Positions 1 through 9,122 of a DNA stretch of 60,267 bases are shown here, one piece after another. The translations under genes were made by a program, and so were the position numbers. The DNA lies in assembly GCA_030849075.1 (NCBI GenBank), contig JASAOO010003429.1, forward strand, positions 1 to 60,267, read 5' to 3'. The stretch comes from Zelonia costaricensis. Taxonomy: Eukaryota > Euglenozoa > Kinetoplastea > Trypanosomatida > Trypanosomatidae. Below the pieces are notes generated by a model. The model did no database searches. It was not told where the DNA came from and saw nothing but the letters and a program-made list of their open reading frames with translations. Position 1 is the stretch's first letter. Every line of letters begins with the position of its first letter.

Positions 1-569
1 GCGAGGGTGTGTGTGTGTGGGGGGGGGGGCGCCGCTGTTGCGTTCTTCTCCTTTCCGTTTTCTTTTTTGATGGAGGGATTTGATGTGACAAATGAGCGGA
101 GCCGCGTAGGCGTGGGTGCGGGAGGGGGGAGGGGGCTGTGAGGGGGGGGGGGGGGAATAGCGCTGAGCTGGGGGACGGCGCGGTGGTGGCGGACGGATGT
201 GGGAGGGGGGAGGGAGGGCAGCAGGAGGAGGTGCGGCACAGCGTGGCGGGCACTTGAAGGGGAGGAGGGAAGAGCGCGCGGGTGCGAGCGTACTCGAGCG
301 CGCGCACCGGAACGGAGGCAAGGAAGCAGAAAAAAAAAAAGGTCGCCGGGTTGTGCCCGCCGAGCAGCGGCAAGCCGGCGCCGCACGGCAGCAGACCGGC
401 CACACGACACCGCGCGCAACGGGCAGATGGAGGCAGGCAGCGACCCACGGGCGTTGGCGTGAGGCATCAGTGCAGGAGACGGCAAAGCGCCACGTCGCTC
501 TCTTTTGCTTGCACGTTTTCCGAGAAAAGTGAGGACCGTAGCAGCAACATCGAACGCAGCGGCGGCAGC
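1..569. other. Gene-free stretch downstream of the ArfGAP gene
   Basis: This is probably the 3' UTR and spacer beyond the ArfGAP stop codon, since transcription here runs leftwards. It contains a short GT repeat running into a G-run near positions 9-29, another G-run near 142-154, and an A-run near 330-340. Open frames here use arginine/glycine-rich low-complexity codons with no recognisable domain. No gene is called. Confidence 0.6.
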
Positions 570-2453
570 CTAGGCAAGCAGCTGGTACGAGGTGAGGAGG
601 GTCACCTTCCACTCCTCCGTCGCGGTGCGGTGGCTGGGCTTCCGGTGCAGCTGGTTCCAGCACAGCTCCGCGGCGAACATGCAACTGGCGCCGGGCGCAA
701 ACACGCTTGGTGGCAGCCACAGTTCTGCGGCAGCCAGCAGCTCCCCGCCGCCGCGGTAGACGGTGCAGTAGAGCGGCTTCTGCCCGCTCCCCTCAACGCC
801 GAGCTGCAGGTGCTCGTCCCACGCGGTGGAGTGCCGCATGTGCAGCAGCTGGCGTCCGGCCTGCGTGCGCAGTGACTGAAAGCCGTTGGTCAGCACTAAC
901 ACCGCCCCCGCAATCGACTCCGGCCCAACGAGCTCCTTCACAATCACGTCCAGCAGCCCGGCGTAGCGGGGCGGACCCTGCTCGCTCAGCAGGGCATGCT
1001 GCTGCTGTTGCCGCGCCGTTGCGCTGAAGGAGACGTCGCTTACGCGAGCCTCGGCGTCGGGGCTGGCGGCGAGACGCGCACGCTCGAGGCCGGCGGGGTC
1101 CTCGCGCGGAGGCAGCGGTGCCGCTGCAGCGGGGTGGCGGCGCCGCGTGAAGAGCTGCTCCTCGTACTTCCACTGGATGTACGCCTCGCGCACCTCGATT
1201 GTGGAGAAGGTCTGCACAGGCTTCACCGCCGACTCCACCCGCAACGCGGCCTCGACGCTGTCGGTCGGGAAAGTCACGCAGTACTCGAGTTCGTCGTTGA
1301 CCACGTCGTTGCCGCGTGCCTGCATGAAGGCGATGTCGGCCTCGGGCCACCGATCCAGCTCGGCGCCGCGGCACTTGTTCGACCACAGCTTGCGGTGCAC
1401 CCCGACGCAGTGAATGCAGACGAACGCGCCAAAGGGCTGCAGGATGCACCACGAGGGGAACGGCTCACCGCAGTCCGCGCAGACCTGGTTGGCCGGCTTC
1501 GGCTCGATGCACGACTCGTACAGCGGAGAGTGCAGCAGCCGCGGCGGCGGCACGCGTGAGCGGGACGAGACGGACAACGGCGACGCAGGCGCACCCACGT
1601 TTCCAGCGGCGGTGACGGGCTGCTCCACCGCTGCGGCCGCTGGCGCATCGATGGCGGCGTCCGCGGGCGACGGCAGCGAATCCTCGTCGCTGTCGTCGGC
1701 GCACCGCCGGCCCTCCTGCAGTGCCTCGTACTGCTGCAGCACGTCTGAGAGCTGCAGCACCTCGTGATTAGACAGGACGCTGACGCCCGAGCTGGAGCGA
1801 GAGTGCGGCGACGGCCGAGGTGCGGCCGCGGCAGCAGAAGCGGGACCGACAGGCGACTGTCGCTGCAGCAGCGCATCGAAGCGATTGGGCACCGCCGGCC
1901 CAGGACCAAGGCGTACGCTGCCGTTGGTCGCGTCAAGGGGCACCAGACCCGCGGCGGCGGCGGCGGCGGTGGCGTTGGCGGTGGTCTCGGCAAAGAGCTG
2001 CTGGTACTCCAGCGAGGCGCGCTGGATCGCTTGCAGGAGGCGCCACTTGGCAATCTTGTCGGCAATGAAGAGCTGCACAACGTAGCAGCCCGTCGGCAGC
2101 AGCGTCGACCCGTCCACAGCGAGCGGCGCCGCGGCCCTCTCAGAGGCGAAGACGTACGCTTTGCGGTTGCCGAGCAGGTCGACCTTCTCGGCGTAGTCGT
2201 GGTTGGCGAGGAAGAGCAGCAGCCGTTCGTTGGTGCTGCCGTAGGCGCCGCCGTCCACGACGTGGCAGCCCTCGATGTACACCTTCTCGCGGATGTGCTT
2301 CGCCATGGAGTTCTTCGGCTCCTCGAAGCAGTAGAGGATGTGGTTGGCGTGCAGCTCCACCGTGCGCCGCACCGCCGCCGTCACTCCGCGCGTGCCCCAC
2401 TGCACGTCGCACTCGCCGCTGAGGAGCAGCGTGTCGAGGCTTACCTCGTCCAT
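570..2453 (-). CDS. Divergent ArfGAP-domain protein with N-terminal PH-like and C-terminal C2-like regions
   Basis: A 627-residue protein that probably stimulates GTP hydrolysis by an Arf-family GTPase in membrane traffic. The ATG at 2451-2453 was chosen because the frame upstream is Pro/His-rich and lacks another convincing start. The ArfGAP zinc finger is clear: Cys325, Cys328, Cys346 and Cys349 in a C-x2-C-x17-C-x2-C pattern, a Trp in the first loop, then His353-Arg354 and a Leu-Asp-x-Trp motif at 366-369. The Arg of HR is the expected catalytic finger. The loop after HR is about two residues shorter than usual and lacks the common Gly/His/Ser residues. Residues 1-150 look like a folded PH-like domain, 150-315 are Ala/Pro/Ser-rich linker, and 500-585 could be a C2-like domain; these two domain calls are inference. 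It is the most distal gene of the leftward unit in this window. Confidence 0.82.
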   Translation of the reverse strand: MDEVSLDTLLLSGECDVQWGTRGVTAAVRRTVELHANHILYCFEEPKNSMAKHIREKVYIEGCHVVDGGAYGSTNERLLLFLANHDYAEKVDLLGNRKAYVFASERAAAPLAVDGSTLLPTGCYVVQLFIADKIAKWRLLQAIQRASLEYQQLFAETTANATAAAAAAGLVPLDATNGSVRLGPGPAVPNRFDALLQRQSPVGPASAAAAAPRPSPHSRSSSGVSVLSNHEVLQLSDVLQQYEALQEGRRCADDSDEDSLPSPADAAIDAPAAAAVEQPVTAAGNVGAPASPLSVSSRSRVPPPRLLHSPLYESCIEPKPANQVCADCGEPFPSWCILQPFGAFVCIHCVGVHRKLWSNKCRGAELDRWPEADIAFMQARGNDVVNDELEYCVTFPTDSVEAALRVESAVKPVQTFSTIEVREAYIQWKYEEQLFTRRRHPAAAAPLPPREDPAGLERARLAASPDAEARVSDVSFSATARQQQQHALLSEQGPPRYAGLLDVIVKELVGPESIAGAVLVLTNGFQSLRTQAGRQLLHMRHSTAWDEHLQLGVEGSGQKPLYCTVYRGGGELLAAAELWLPPSVFAPGASCMFAAELCWNQLHRKPSHRTATEEWKVTLLTSYQLLA

Positions 2454-3045
2454 CGCACCTCGACCGTGACCCAGGGGACGAGAGACTTCACAGGAGCAGC
2501 AGCCGGCACGAGGCGACTGGTGGGGCGGCCCCGGCACCACACGTCGTGAGTGGGACGATGGTCGCCACACACACGCACTACACACACTCCCACACAGACA
2601 CGCTGGGTGAAAGAGAGGCAGGGGCGCTACGGAGGGAGGGAGGTGGCGAGAAGGGGGCTGGTGGTGGTGCCGCACGGGACGCTACAGGGTCCGGCGGTGA
2701 GGGAAACACACGGGAACGAGAGAGGAAGGTGAATGAAGGCCGCACATTGGACGCAGGAGGAGTGGAGGACGGCTCGATGAGGGTGTGAAGCAGGGTCTCC
2801 GCGAACCCGCACAGACGCACTGCAGCGGTGAGACGGGCCTGCGAGTGTGTGCCGTCAGCTCAGCTCATTTGCGTTTGGCCTGCGTGTGCGTACGCGTGCT
2901 TGTGTGTGTCTGTGTGTACTTTTTTTTTGGGGGGGGGGCTTGCCCTTTTTGGTTGGCACGTGCCGCTGCCGCACCCGCCACACCAGGCCGCCCGCGCTAG
3001 ACACCCGGCGTCGGTGTGCTGGCTGAGTCCGTGATGCCGCCCCAC
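2454..3045. other. Spacer between the 709-residue protein gene and the ArfGAP gene
   Basis: No gene is seen. The plus strand is purine-rich at 2610-2657, which gives a polypyrimidine tract on the transcribed strand, a likely trans-splicing signal for the ArfGAP mRNA. A run of nine T followed directly by ten G lies at 2920-2938, about 110 bases beyond the stop codon of the upstream gene. Confidence 0.6.
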
Positions 3046-5175
3046 TTACCCACCCTCACGGCGGCGCTTCAGCGAGGGCCCCTCCGCGTCGTCGTTCAGC
3101 ACGGCGAGGATGTCATCACCCATGACGGCGGCCAGGCGGCGCTTCACTTCGTCCACCTCCGCCGTCCGGCGCTGCTCCTGCGCCACGGCCCGCTGTGCCT
3201 GCCGCGCTGCGTAGACGGCACACGGCACGACCACCGCGTAGTGCCCACGCGCCATGTCACTCACCACGTCCGACACCGTGAGCGAGGCGGGGGAGGTGGA
3301 GAGGGTCGCCGGGTCGAGCAGACCCATGTCGGAGAGCGGCAGCAGCAGCGGGGTCTGGCGCAGCGCCGCCGGCGCGCGAGGGCCGGGGCGCAGCAGCAAG
3401 GCGGGGAACGTCGCTGAGCACGCGTCGGCGGCCGGGACGCCGAGGTCGCCCGGGGCGAGTCGGAGCATCGACACAGCCGAGACGGACGTGCCGACCGCGA
3501 CGGGGCCGCCCTCCCCGTCCCCTGCCGCAGCGGCGGCCGTTGCTGTGCCGGTGCGCCGCAGGTCCGCCTCCTTCTTGGATGCAACCCCGCGCATGGTGGC
3601 GATGCTGCCGCCCACGGCCACCATGTACAGCAGCGCGACGTGCATCCGCTCCCCCACCACGGCGAACGTGCGCCACCCATGCGCGCTGCCACCGTCCGGG
3701 GCGGGCACCAGAGCGGCAGGGATAAACACCGGCCCGCCGTAGCCGCAGTTCTCCGTGTCGTCGACGCAGCGGGCGTGTAGGCCGTCGTCGCCGATGCGCT
3801 CCACCCGGACAAGCAGCCGCGCGTACACGCCGAGGCCCGCCGGGTAGGCGCAGATGCGCTCCGCCGAGCTGCCGTCCGCGCCGGCCCCGCTCGCCTTGCG
3901 CTGCTGTATGCTCTGGAAGAGCTTGCTGGCCAGCGCCTTCGCCGCCGCACCCGCGACCGGTCCCGCCCCCGCCCCAGTGCTGTGTCGGAGCGCCCCCGCC
4001 AGGCCTGCGATGCTGCCCGCGCCGCTGCTGCTGCCGGAGGACGGCGCTTGCCGCGCCGGCAGACTGCCAGCCCCTGTTGCCTGTCCTCGCGCGGGCGCCG
4101 CAGTGCGGGAGCCGCGCTGCTGTTGCTGCTGCTGCTGATGGGTCTTCGCTGCGGCGCCGCGGCGGGCGGCGAAGGCGGCGGCGCTCGTGACGCGCAGCAG
4201 CTTGGCGCCCACCATGCCCTCGCCCGCCACCGTCAGGCCGCCGCCGGTGGACAGCTGCACCAGCACCTCGTCTCCGAGAGAGACGCTCAGGAAGTTGGTG
4301 TGCGTGTTGACCAGCGTCGTCGTGCCTGCCTGGTCGGCGGCAGGGTACAAGCCGGCGTCCACCACGCAGTAGGTGTTCGACGGCATGGCCACGACGTAGC
4401 CGCGCACCACGCGCCCCTCGACAGCGCCGTCAGCCAGCGCGTGTCGCGCCAACATCTTGGGCAGCGCAACGGCCAAGGCACTCCCTGGGGCCGTGCCGGC
4501 GTGTATAGCGTAGATACCGTGCTGCTCCGCCAACCGCAGCTGGTGCTGCAGCAGGAACTCGTTGGCGTCGTGCGCGCTGCTGAAGTGCACCACGGCGCAG
4601 TACGGGCCGAGGCAGCTGTGGCGCACCGCGGCCGACTCCACCTCGAAGCCGGACCACAACGCCACCTCCTGCTCAGCCGACACTTTAGCCGCACCGGCGC
4701 CCGCCGCTGCACTGCCCCGCGCGCCGGTGCCGCGGCCGTGCAGCTGGAACGTCTTCTCCTCGAACGTTGGGCCCGACGAGGTCGGCGAGGGCGACCCCGC
4801 CGCTGCGGCCGGGCCGCTCGCCGGTGCGCTGGGCAGCTCGGCGCACACAAACGTGGGCAGTGCCGCTGTGAAACGGCTGACGCGCAGCACGTCGGCGGAG
4901 CTGAGTAGCACGTCCGCGCCGACGCACGGCGCCGCCGCCTCGCTCTCCACCTGCCAGTAGTGGCCCCGCTGCTGCACGTCGCTGCGGAGGCGGTCGGCGC
5001 TGGATAGCTTCTGGAATTGGACGTGCACGGTGGTGGTGTTGTAGTTGAAGTCCTCGTCGTAGTGCACCCACTCTACAACGCCGTAGGCGCAGCAGGCGCT
5101 GAACAGCTGGGCACGCAGCGCGTCGCTCTGCAGCTGCTCCGACGAAACGCTGATGCGGCGCGTCGATGTGCTCAT
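3046..5175 (-). CDS. Conserved-looking hypothetical protein, 709 residues, possible RRM-like N-terminus
   Basis: I do not recognise this 709-residue protein as a named family. The ATG at 5173-5175 opens a frame with strong GC3 bias throughout. Residues about 20-80 resemble a small alpha/beta fold such as an RRM, and about 235-320 could be an S1/OB-like beta domain; both are weak inferences. The middle (about 340-420) is low complexity, with a glutamine run encoded by CTG-type repeats at 4119-4139 and Gly/Ala/Ser stretches. The C-terminus is a charged helix ending in a Lys-Arg-Arg-Arg cluster (703-706) that could be a nuclear localisation signal. RNA binding or a nuclear role is possible but unproven. 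It sits between eL30 upstream and the ArfGAP gene downstream in the same unit. Confidence 0.8.
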   Translation of the reverse strand: MSTSTRRISVSSEQLQSDALRAQLFSACCAYGVVEWVHYDEDFNYNTTTVHVQFQKLSSADRLRSDVQQRGHYWQVESEAAAPCVGADVLLSSADVLRVSRFTAALPTFVCAELPSAPASGPAAAAGSPSPTSSGPTFEEKTFQLHGRGTGARGSAAAGAGAAKVSAEQEVALWSGFEVESAAVRHSCLGPYCAVVHFSSAHDANEFLLQHQLRLAEQHGIYAIHAGTAPGSALAVALPKMLARHALADGAVEGRVVRGYVVAMPSNTYCVVDAGLYPAADQAGTTTLVNTHTNFLSVSLGDEVLVQLSTGGGLTVAGEGMVGAKLLRVTSAAAFAARRGAAAKTHQQQQQQQRGSRTAAPARGQATGAGSLPARQAPSSGSSSGAGSIAGLAGALRHSTGAGAGPVAGAAAKALASKLFQSIQQRKASGAGADGSSAERICAYPAGLGVYARLLVRVERIGDDGLHARCVDDTENCGYGGPVFIPAALVPAPDGGSAHGWRTFAVVGERMHVALLYMVAVGGSIATMRGVASKKEADLRRTGTATAAAAAGDGEGGPVAVGTSVSAVSMLRLAPGDLGVPAADACSATFPALLLRPGPRAPAALRQTPLLLPLSDMGLLDPATLSTSPASLTVSDVVSDMARGHYAVVVPCAVYAARQAQRAVAQEQRRTAEVDEVKRRLAAVMGDDILAVLNDDAEGPSLKRRREGG

Positions 5176-5970
5176 GGCTGCAGCGTGTGCGAGTCACACA
5201 GAGAACACAAAAAAAGATGTCACAGACAGCGGTACACCGCGGCTGATGCGCAGCCGCGTCACAGCCACTGGCTCCCTCGCTGGGGTGTAGTAAACTAGTG
5301 TCGGGGTGCGTGTCGTGGTGTGTGTGTACGTGTGTGTGTGTGTGTGTGTGTGTGGTGCGGACGCCTACACTATAACGTCCGTTTGCTGCAAGCTCCATGG
5401 AGAGCGTCGGCGAGGGAAAGCGAGAGACACACGGAAATAAAAAGTGCAAGCGGTGATGGCATGCAGCGTGGGGGTCGCGTCGCCCACGCGACGGGGGTGC
5501 AACCCCGCGCTTCGTCACCCTCCGTCCTCAGAAGAAGACCTTCCGAGCCGCCGGTGGGAAAGAGAGGCGAGTGCACACGGCAGCGCGGTGCTCCTGTGGC
5601 CACGTGCGCTCAGACGAGCGCTGGCGGTCGATAAGAAGCGCGCGGGGGGAGGGGGGGAAGGGAATCGCCGTACCCGGCGAGCCGGTGGGCACGGTCTCTG
5701 TGTGCGTGCCGTCCGTGGAGAGAGCTTCCGGGAGGCTTCGTATTCCCATCCACGCCCCCCCCACCCGCCTTTCGCGCACTCGGAAAGGGCAGGGGAGCAG
5801 CACAGTAAAGCCGCGAGACGACGGCTCAACCGTGCCGCGCGGCCTCTTCTCCATACCCGCTCGCCGCGTGTTGCTGGTCAGGCATTTTGTTGGTTTGGGT
5901 TTCAGTAAAGAGCTCAAATTAAAATCACGCGGGAGAGAGAAGTTCTGGACTCACATCCTTGTCGCTGCCT
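5176..5970. other. Spacer between eL30 and the 709-residue protein gene
   Basis: No gene is seen. It has a GT dinucleotide array (5331-5354), a purine-rich stretch at 5410-5444 (a polypyrimidine tract in mRNA sense, probable trans-splice signal), and a G-rich run near 5645-5660 that would be in the 3' UTR of eL30 mRNA. Confidence 0.6.
5331..5354. repeat. (TG)n microsatellite
   Basis: An uninterrupted TG array, extended imperfectly leftward to about 5317. It lies in the 5' spacer of the 709-residue protein gene. On the transcribed strand it reads as CA. Confidence 0.95.
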
Positions 5971-6285
5971 TTAAGCAGTGATGTCGGAGTCGCCAACATC
6001 CGTCACCGACAGCACGCAGGTGCGGAAGTGCTTGCCGCACGCCGTGCCGAGGTCAAGGTTGTTGCCAGAGTAGTGGTGGATCGGGGTCTTGCTCAGCGTG
6101 CAGTAGTACTCCACCTCAGCGCGGCGCACCGGCGGGCAGTTGTTCGAAATGACCACCAGCTTGCTGCGGCCCTGGCGGAGGGTCGTCAGCGCCTGCTGCG
6201 TGCCGAGCACGTACTTGCCGGACTTCATCACCAGCTGAAGCTTGGCGTTGATCGTGTCCACCTTAGACTTGGTCTTCTTGGCCAT
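5971..6285 (-). CDS. RPL30: 60S ribosomal protein L30 (eL30)
   Basis: A 104-residue protein of usual eL30 length. It is a component of the large cytosolic ribosomal subunit and has the L7Ae/L30e fold. The sequence shows the basic N-terminus, the conserved helix with Gly-Lys-Tyr-x-Leu-Gly, the Leu-x-x-Gly-Lys/Arg-Ser-Lys-Leu strand, the Asn-Asn-Cys-Pro loop typical of the family, and the Gly-Thr-Ala-Cys-Gly-Lys segment near the C-terminus. The ATG at 6283-6285 matches the expected start. A purine-rich stretch at 6441-6470 on the plus strand is a polypyrimidine tract in mRNA sense and may direct trans-splicing. The gene sits alone downstream of a 2.8 kb spacer. Confidence 0.97.
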   Translation of the reverse strand: MAKKTKSKVDTINAKLQLVMKSGKYVLGTQQALTTLRQGRSKLVVISNNCPPVRRAEVEYYCTLSKTPIHHYSGNNLDLGTACGKHFRTCVLSVTDVGDSDITA

Positions 6286-7227
6286 TGTTGCGGGACGGAA
6301 AAGGGTGCCGACGGAACTACTTCTCTGTGGTCGTGCCAGACGGGGAGTTGAGCCGGGGTGGAGTACGGGTGTGTGAGTGAGTGGGTGAGTGGGGCGCAGC
6401 GAGGAGTGGGAGGAAGGAGGGAGCGAGACGGTTGGCGGACAGAGCGGGAGGTGGAGCGAAAGAGAGAGAGCGGGGCAGCAGGGCTGCGGGTCACAGGCAC
6501 CGGTAGAAGAGTCCCTGCTTGCGCTGAGAGCCCGTCACAGCGCGCGAAGGTGTGCGCTGCGTGCATGAAAAAGGCTGCAAGAGCGGCGCGGGCTGGAGAG
6601 CAAGGCAGGACGCCCGGAGCCCTCCAACAGAGACTGGCGATTGAGTCCCGCGCTGGTGCGGGGAGAGGGGGGGGGTGATGGGGTGAAGGCAGCGCTGTAA
6701 AGGCCCTTCTGTTAATGCGGCTTTCGCCATTTCCCACGCGCTCGAGCTCTGAGGCCGTCGTTGTGGCGTCCCTTTTTCTTCTTCTCTTCTCCTTTCATTC
6801 TCTCCGTGGGCGAAGTCGAGCGGTCTAGCGCCGCCAAAGGGGAGAGTGATGAAGAATCAACTCCGCCGGCCTCCCACCCGCTGCCTGTCGCTGCGCGCGG
6901 GAAGCACCGGTGTAGCTTTGACAGGCAGGACGCGGAGTCGGCAACAGGCCGCGGCACAAACACACACAGACACACACGCATCGAGGGCGGAAAGGTACAG
7001 AAACCGATTCGGCGCGTTGGGGCCGGCGGTGGAGCCGAAGTGCAGTACAAGAGGATGGCGCCGTAAGACACGCGCAGAGACGCCAGCGCGCTCGTGACGC
7101 GGTCGTAAGCGCATTAAAGCCGTCAACACGGCTGGAAACCCAGCTGTCCGCGGCAACACAACTTCGCAAAGAGAGAACCAAGGCGGGGGAGGGGGAGTAA
7201 GCTGTCTCTCTGTAAAAGGAGCAAGCT

Positions 7228-7248
7228 CACACACACACACACACACAC
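7228..7248. repeat. (CA)n microsatellite
   Basis: A perfect CA array in the spacer between the CCCH/J protein gene and eL30. Confidence 0.95.
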
Positions 7249-7770
7249 GCCCTTCCCCCGCCCTCCCGCCCCGCTCGCCAACAGCCGCCGCCTCTTCTTC
7301 TTTTTTGCCCAGCCTGCGGCGGACGCGCTGCCGCGCACAGGCAGGGCGAGGAGAGGCAACGGCGCAACATACACACAAGAAGAGAACTCAACGCACTCGA
7401 ACAAGGTGAAGGATCTAAAACGCAGGTGGTGCGGCGCGCACGCACCGACCGCGGTCACACCGGCACGCGCACGTACGCCAGAGACGGAAAGGCAGGGAGC
7501 ACTTGGCCGACGATGACGATCTGTCCGCTCTTGTGAGATGCGTGGGCGACACCGACCGCGTCGCTCCGTGCCTCTTCCACCCTCACCACCGATGTCTATG
7601 GGTGGCGGCACGCGCGCTGCGAAGACCGAGCGAACACGTGCGTGGCCCCCCCCCTCCCGCTGGACCCCCATCCCTCTCCCCCTCTCCACTCTTTCTAGGC
7701 ACCACATGCGTCCCCCTGTCGACGTCAGTGGATGTGCGGAGCGGAAAGAGAAGAAGACCCAGGCGGACGG

Positions 7771-7790
7771 GCACGCACGCACGCACGCAC
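7771..7790. repeat. (GCAC)5 tandem repeat
   Basis: Five perfect copies of the tetramer GCAC, followed within about 15 bases by an A-run at 7799-7807. It lies in the long spacer upstream of eL30. Confidence 0.95.
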
Positions 7791-8737
7791 TGTAAAGAAA
7801 AAAAAAATGTAGTGTACAGAAGTAGAGAGGAGAAGGGATGAGATGAAACGCGTGAAGGAGGTGCGGAGCTGCACGCATATGCACACGCACACGCACACGC
7901 ACACAAATCATGAGGTGTGCACGAGGGGCAGGCTGGAGACTGTGATGCTAAAAAGCGATATGCTCTGGCTACCGCTGAAAGGGCGGGGAGAAGCGGAGCA
8001 GTGGCACGGTCAGGGACAACGGGAAAACGAAGGCCTCCCGCCTCATCGGTGCCCCGCCGCCCACCACCCATTGCCCCCTCCCCGATTCTGCAACCCAACA
8101 CAACCCCTCAGCCCCTCTCACCTCCCTCCACCGCCTGCATCCCTCGCAGTACGCACACACAGCATGTGAAGAAGAAGACGTGCATCTAGAAAACTACGGG
8201 AAAGCGTGATGGCAACCCAAGAACACAAAACAGGGAACGGAGAAGTCGGCGCGGCGGAGCTGCTGCACGAGGAGAGGAATAGGCCGCTCGTCTCCTCCTC
8301 CCCACCCCTCCCCGCCCCCACGCACTATTCCGCAGTGTCAGCGGCCCCCACCAAAACCAGTGAGGCGGCGGGGCGGGGGAGGAGGGGGATGGGGCTGACG
8401 GAGGGGGGGGTATGTACGTGGCACAGAGGTCAGTGGCGTCAAGGGAGCTACTCTAGCAATTGAAAGAACAAAGGAAACACGAAGAAAGAAGCGGCAGGAG
8501 CGGGGGACCTTGTGGAAGTGTTTCGCCTCCCCGCCTTCCCTTTTTCGCGGGCATCGGACGAGGGGAGAGAGGGTAGCCGCTTTGCACAACACAAAAAACG
8601 TGTGCAAGCGCACGAGTGCCGGCGAGCGGGGTGTACAAGCAGCACAAATGGGTGCGGGAAGGTGCGTACAAAGCCGAGTGGCCACGTAAGAGGCAAAGAA
8701 AGCACCCGAAGAGGGGCCGGTGGGGGTGGGAGTCGGT

Positions 8738-8752
8738 GGGGGGGGGGGGGGG
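8738..8752. repeat. 15-base G homopolymer
   Basis: An uninterrupted G-run on the plus strand, so a C-run in the transcribed RNA. It lies about 370 bases beyond the CCCH/J stop codon, in the probable 3' UTR. Confidence 0.95.
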
Positions 8753-9122
8753 AAGGGCTGCGGAGAAGCAGCAGCAGTGTGGAAGCATCGCTGTGGTGAC
8801 TCCACAGGGAGGACACTGCTGCCATCTGGCGCCTCTCCACCACCCTCAACCCCACCACCCGGCGACCGGCATGACGCACCTTCGCGACTCCACCACCTCC
8901 CCAAAGCCTCGACTCGGGGCTCCAACGCAACGGCAAACAAAATGGGTGATGGGAAAAGAAGGCCGGCACTAGAAAGCGGCCAGAGGAGTGAGAAGGGAAG
9001 GGGGGCAAAAACAGAAAGGGTTGCCGCCCCGACGGCGAGCGGGCGGACGAACGCCGCACGAGGAAGGAAAGAGACGGGGCAGCGGTCGCACGCCCACCAA
9101 ACACAAACACGTACGAACGCTC

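Larger units (their letters stand above)
6286..9122. other. 2.8 kb gene-free spacer between the CCCH/J protein gene and eL30
   Basis: The longest spacer in the window. It should hold the 3' UTR of the CCCH/J gene and the 5' region of eL30. It contains a CA array (7228-7248), a GCAC tetramer array (7771-7790), CACG/CACA repeats (about 7879-7906) and a 15-base G-run (8738-8752). Open frames exist on both strands, but they are Pro/Arg/Cys-rich, lack recognisable domains and seldom start with ATG, so I call no gene. A long regulated 3' UTR is the likeliest content. Confidence 0.55.
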
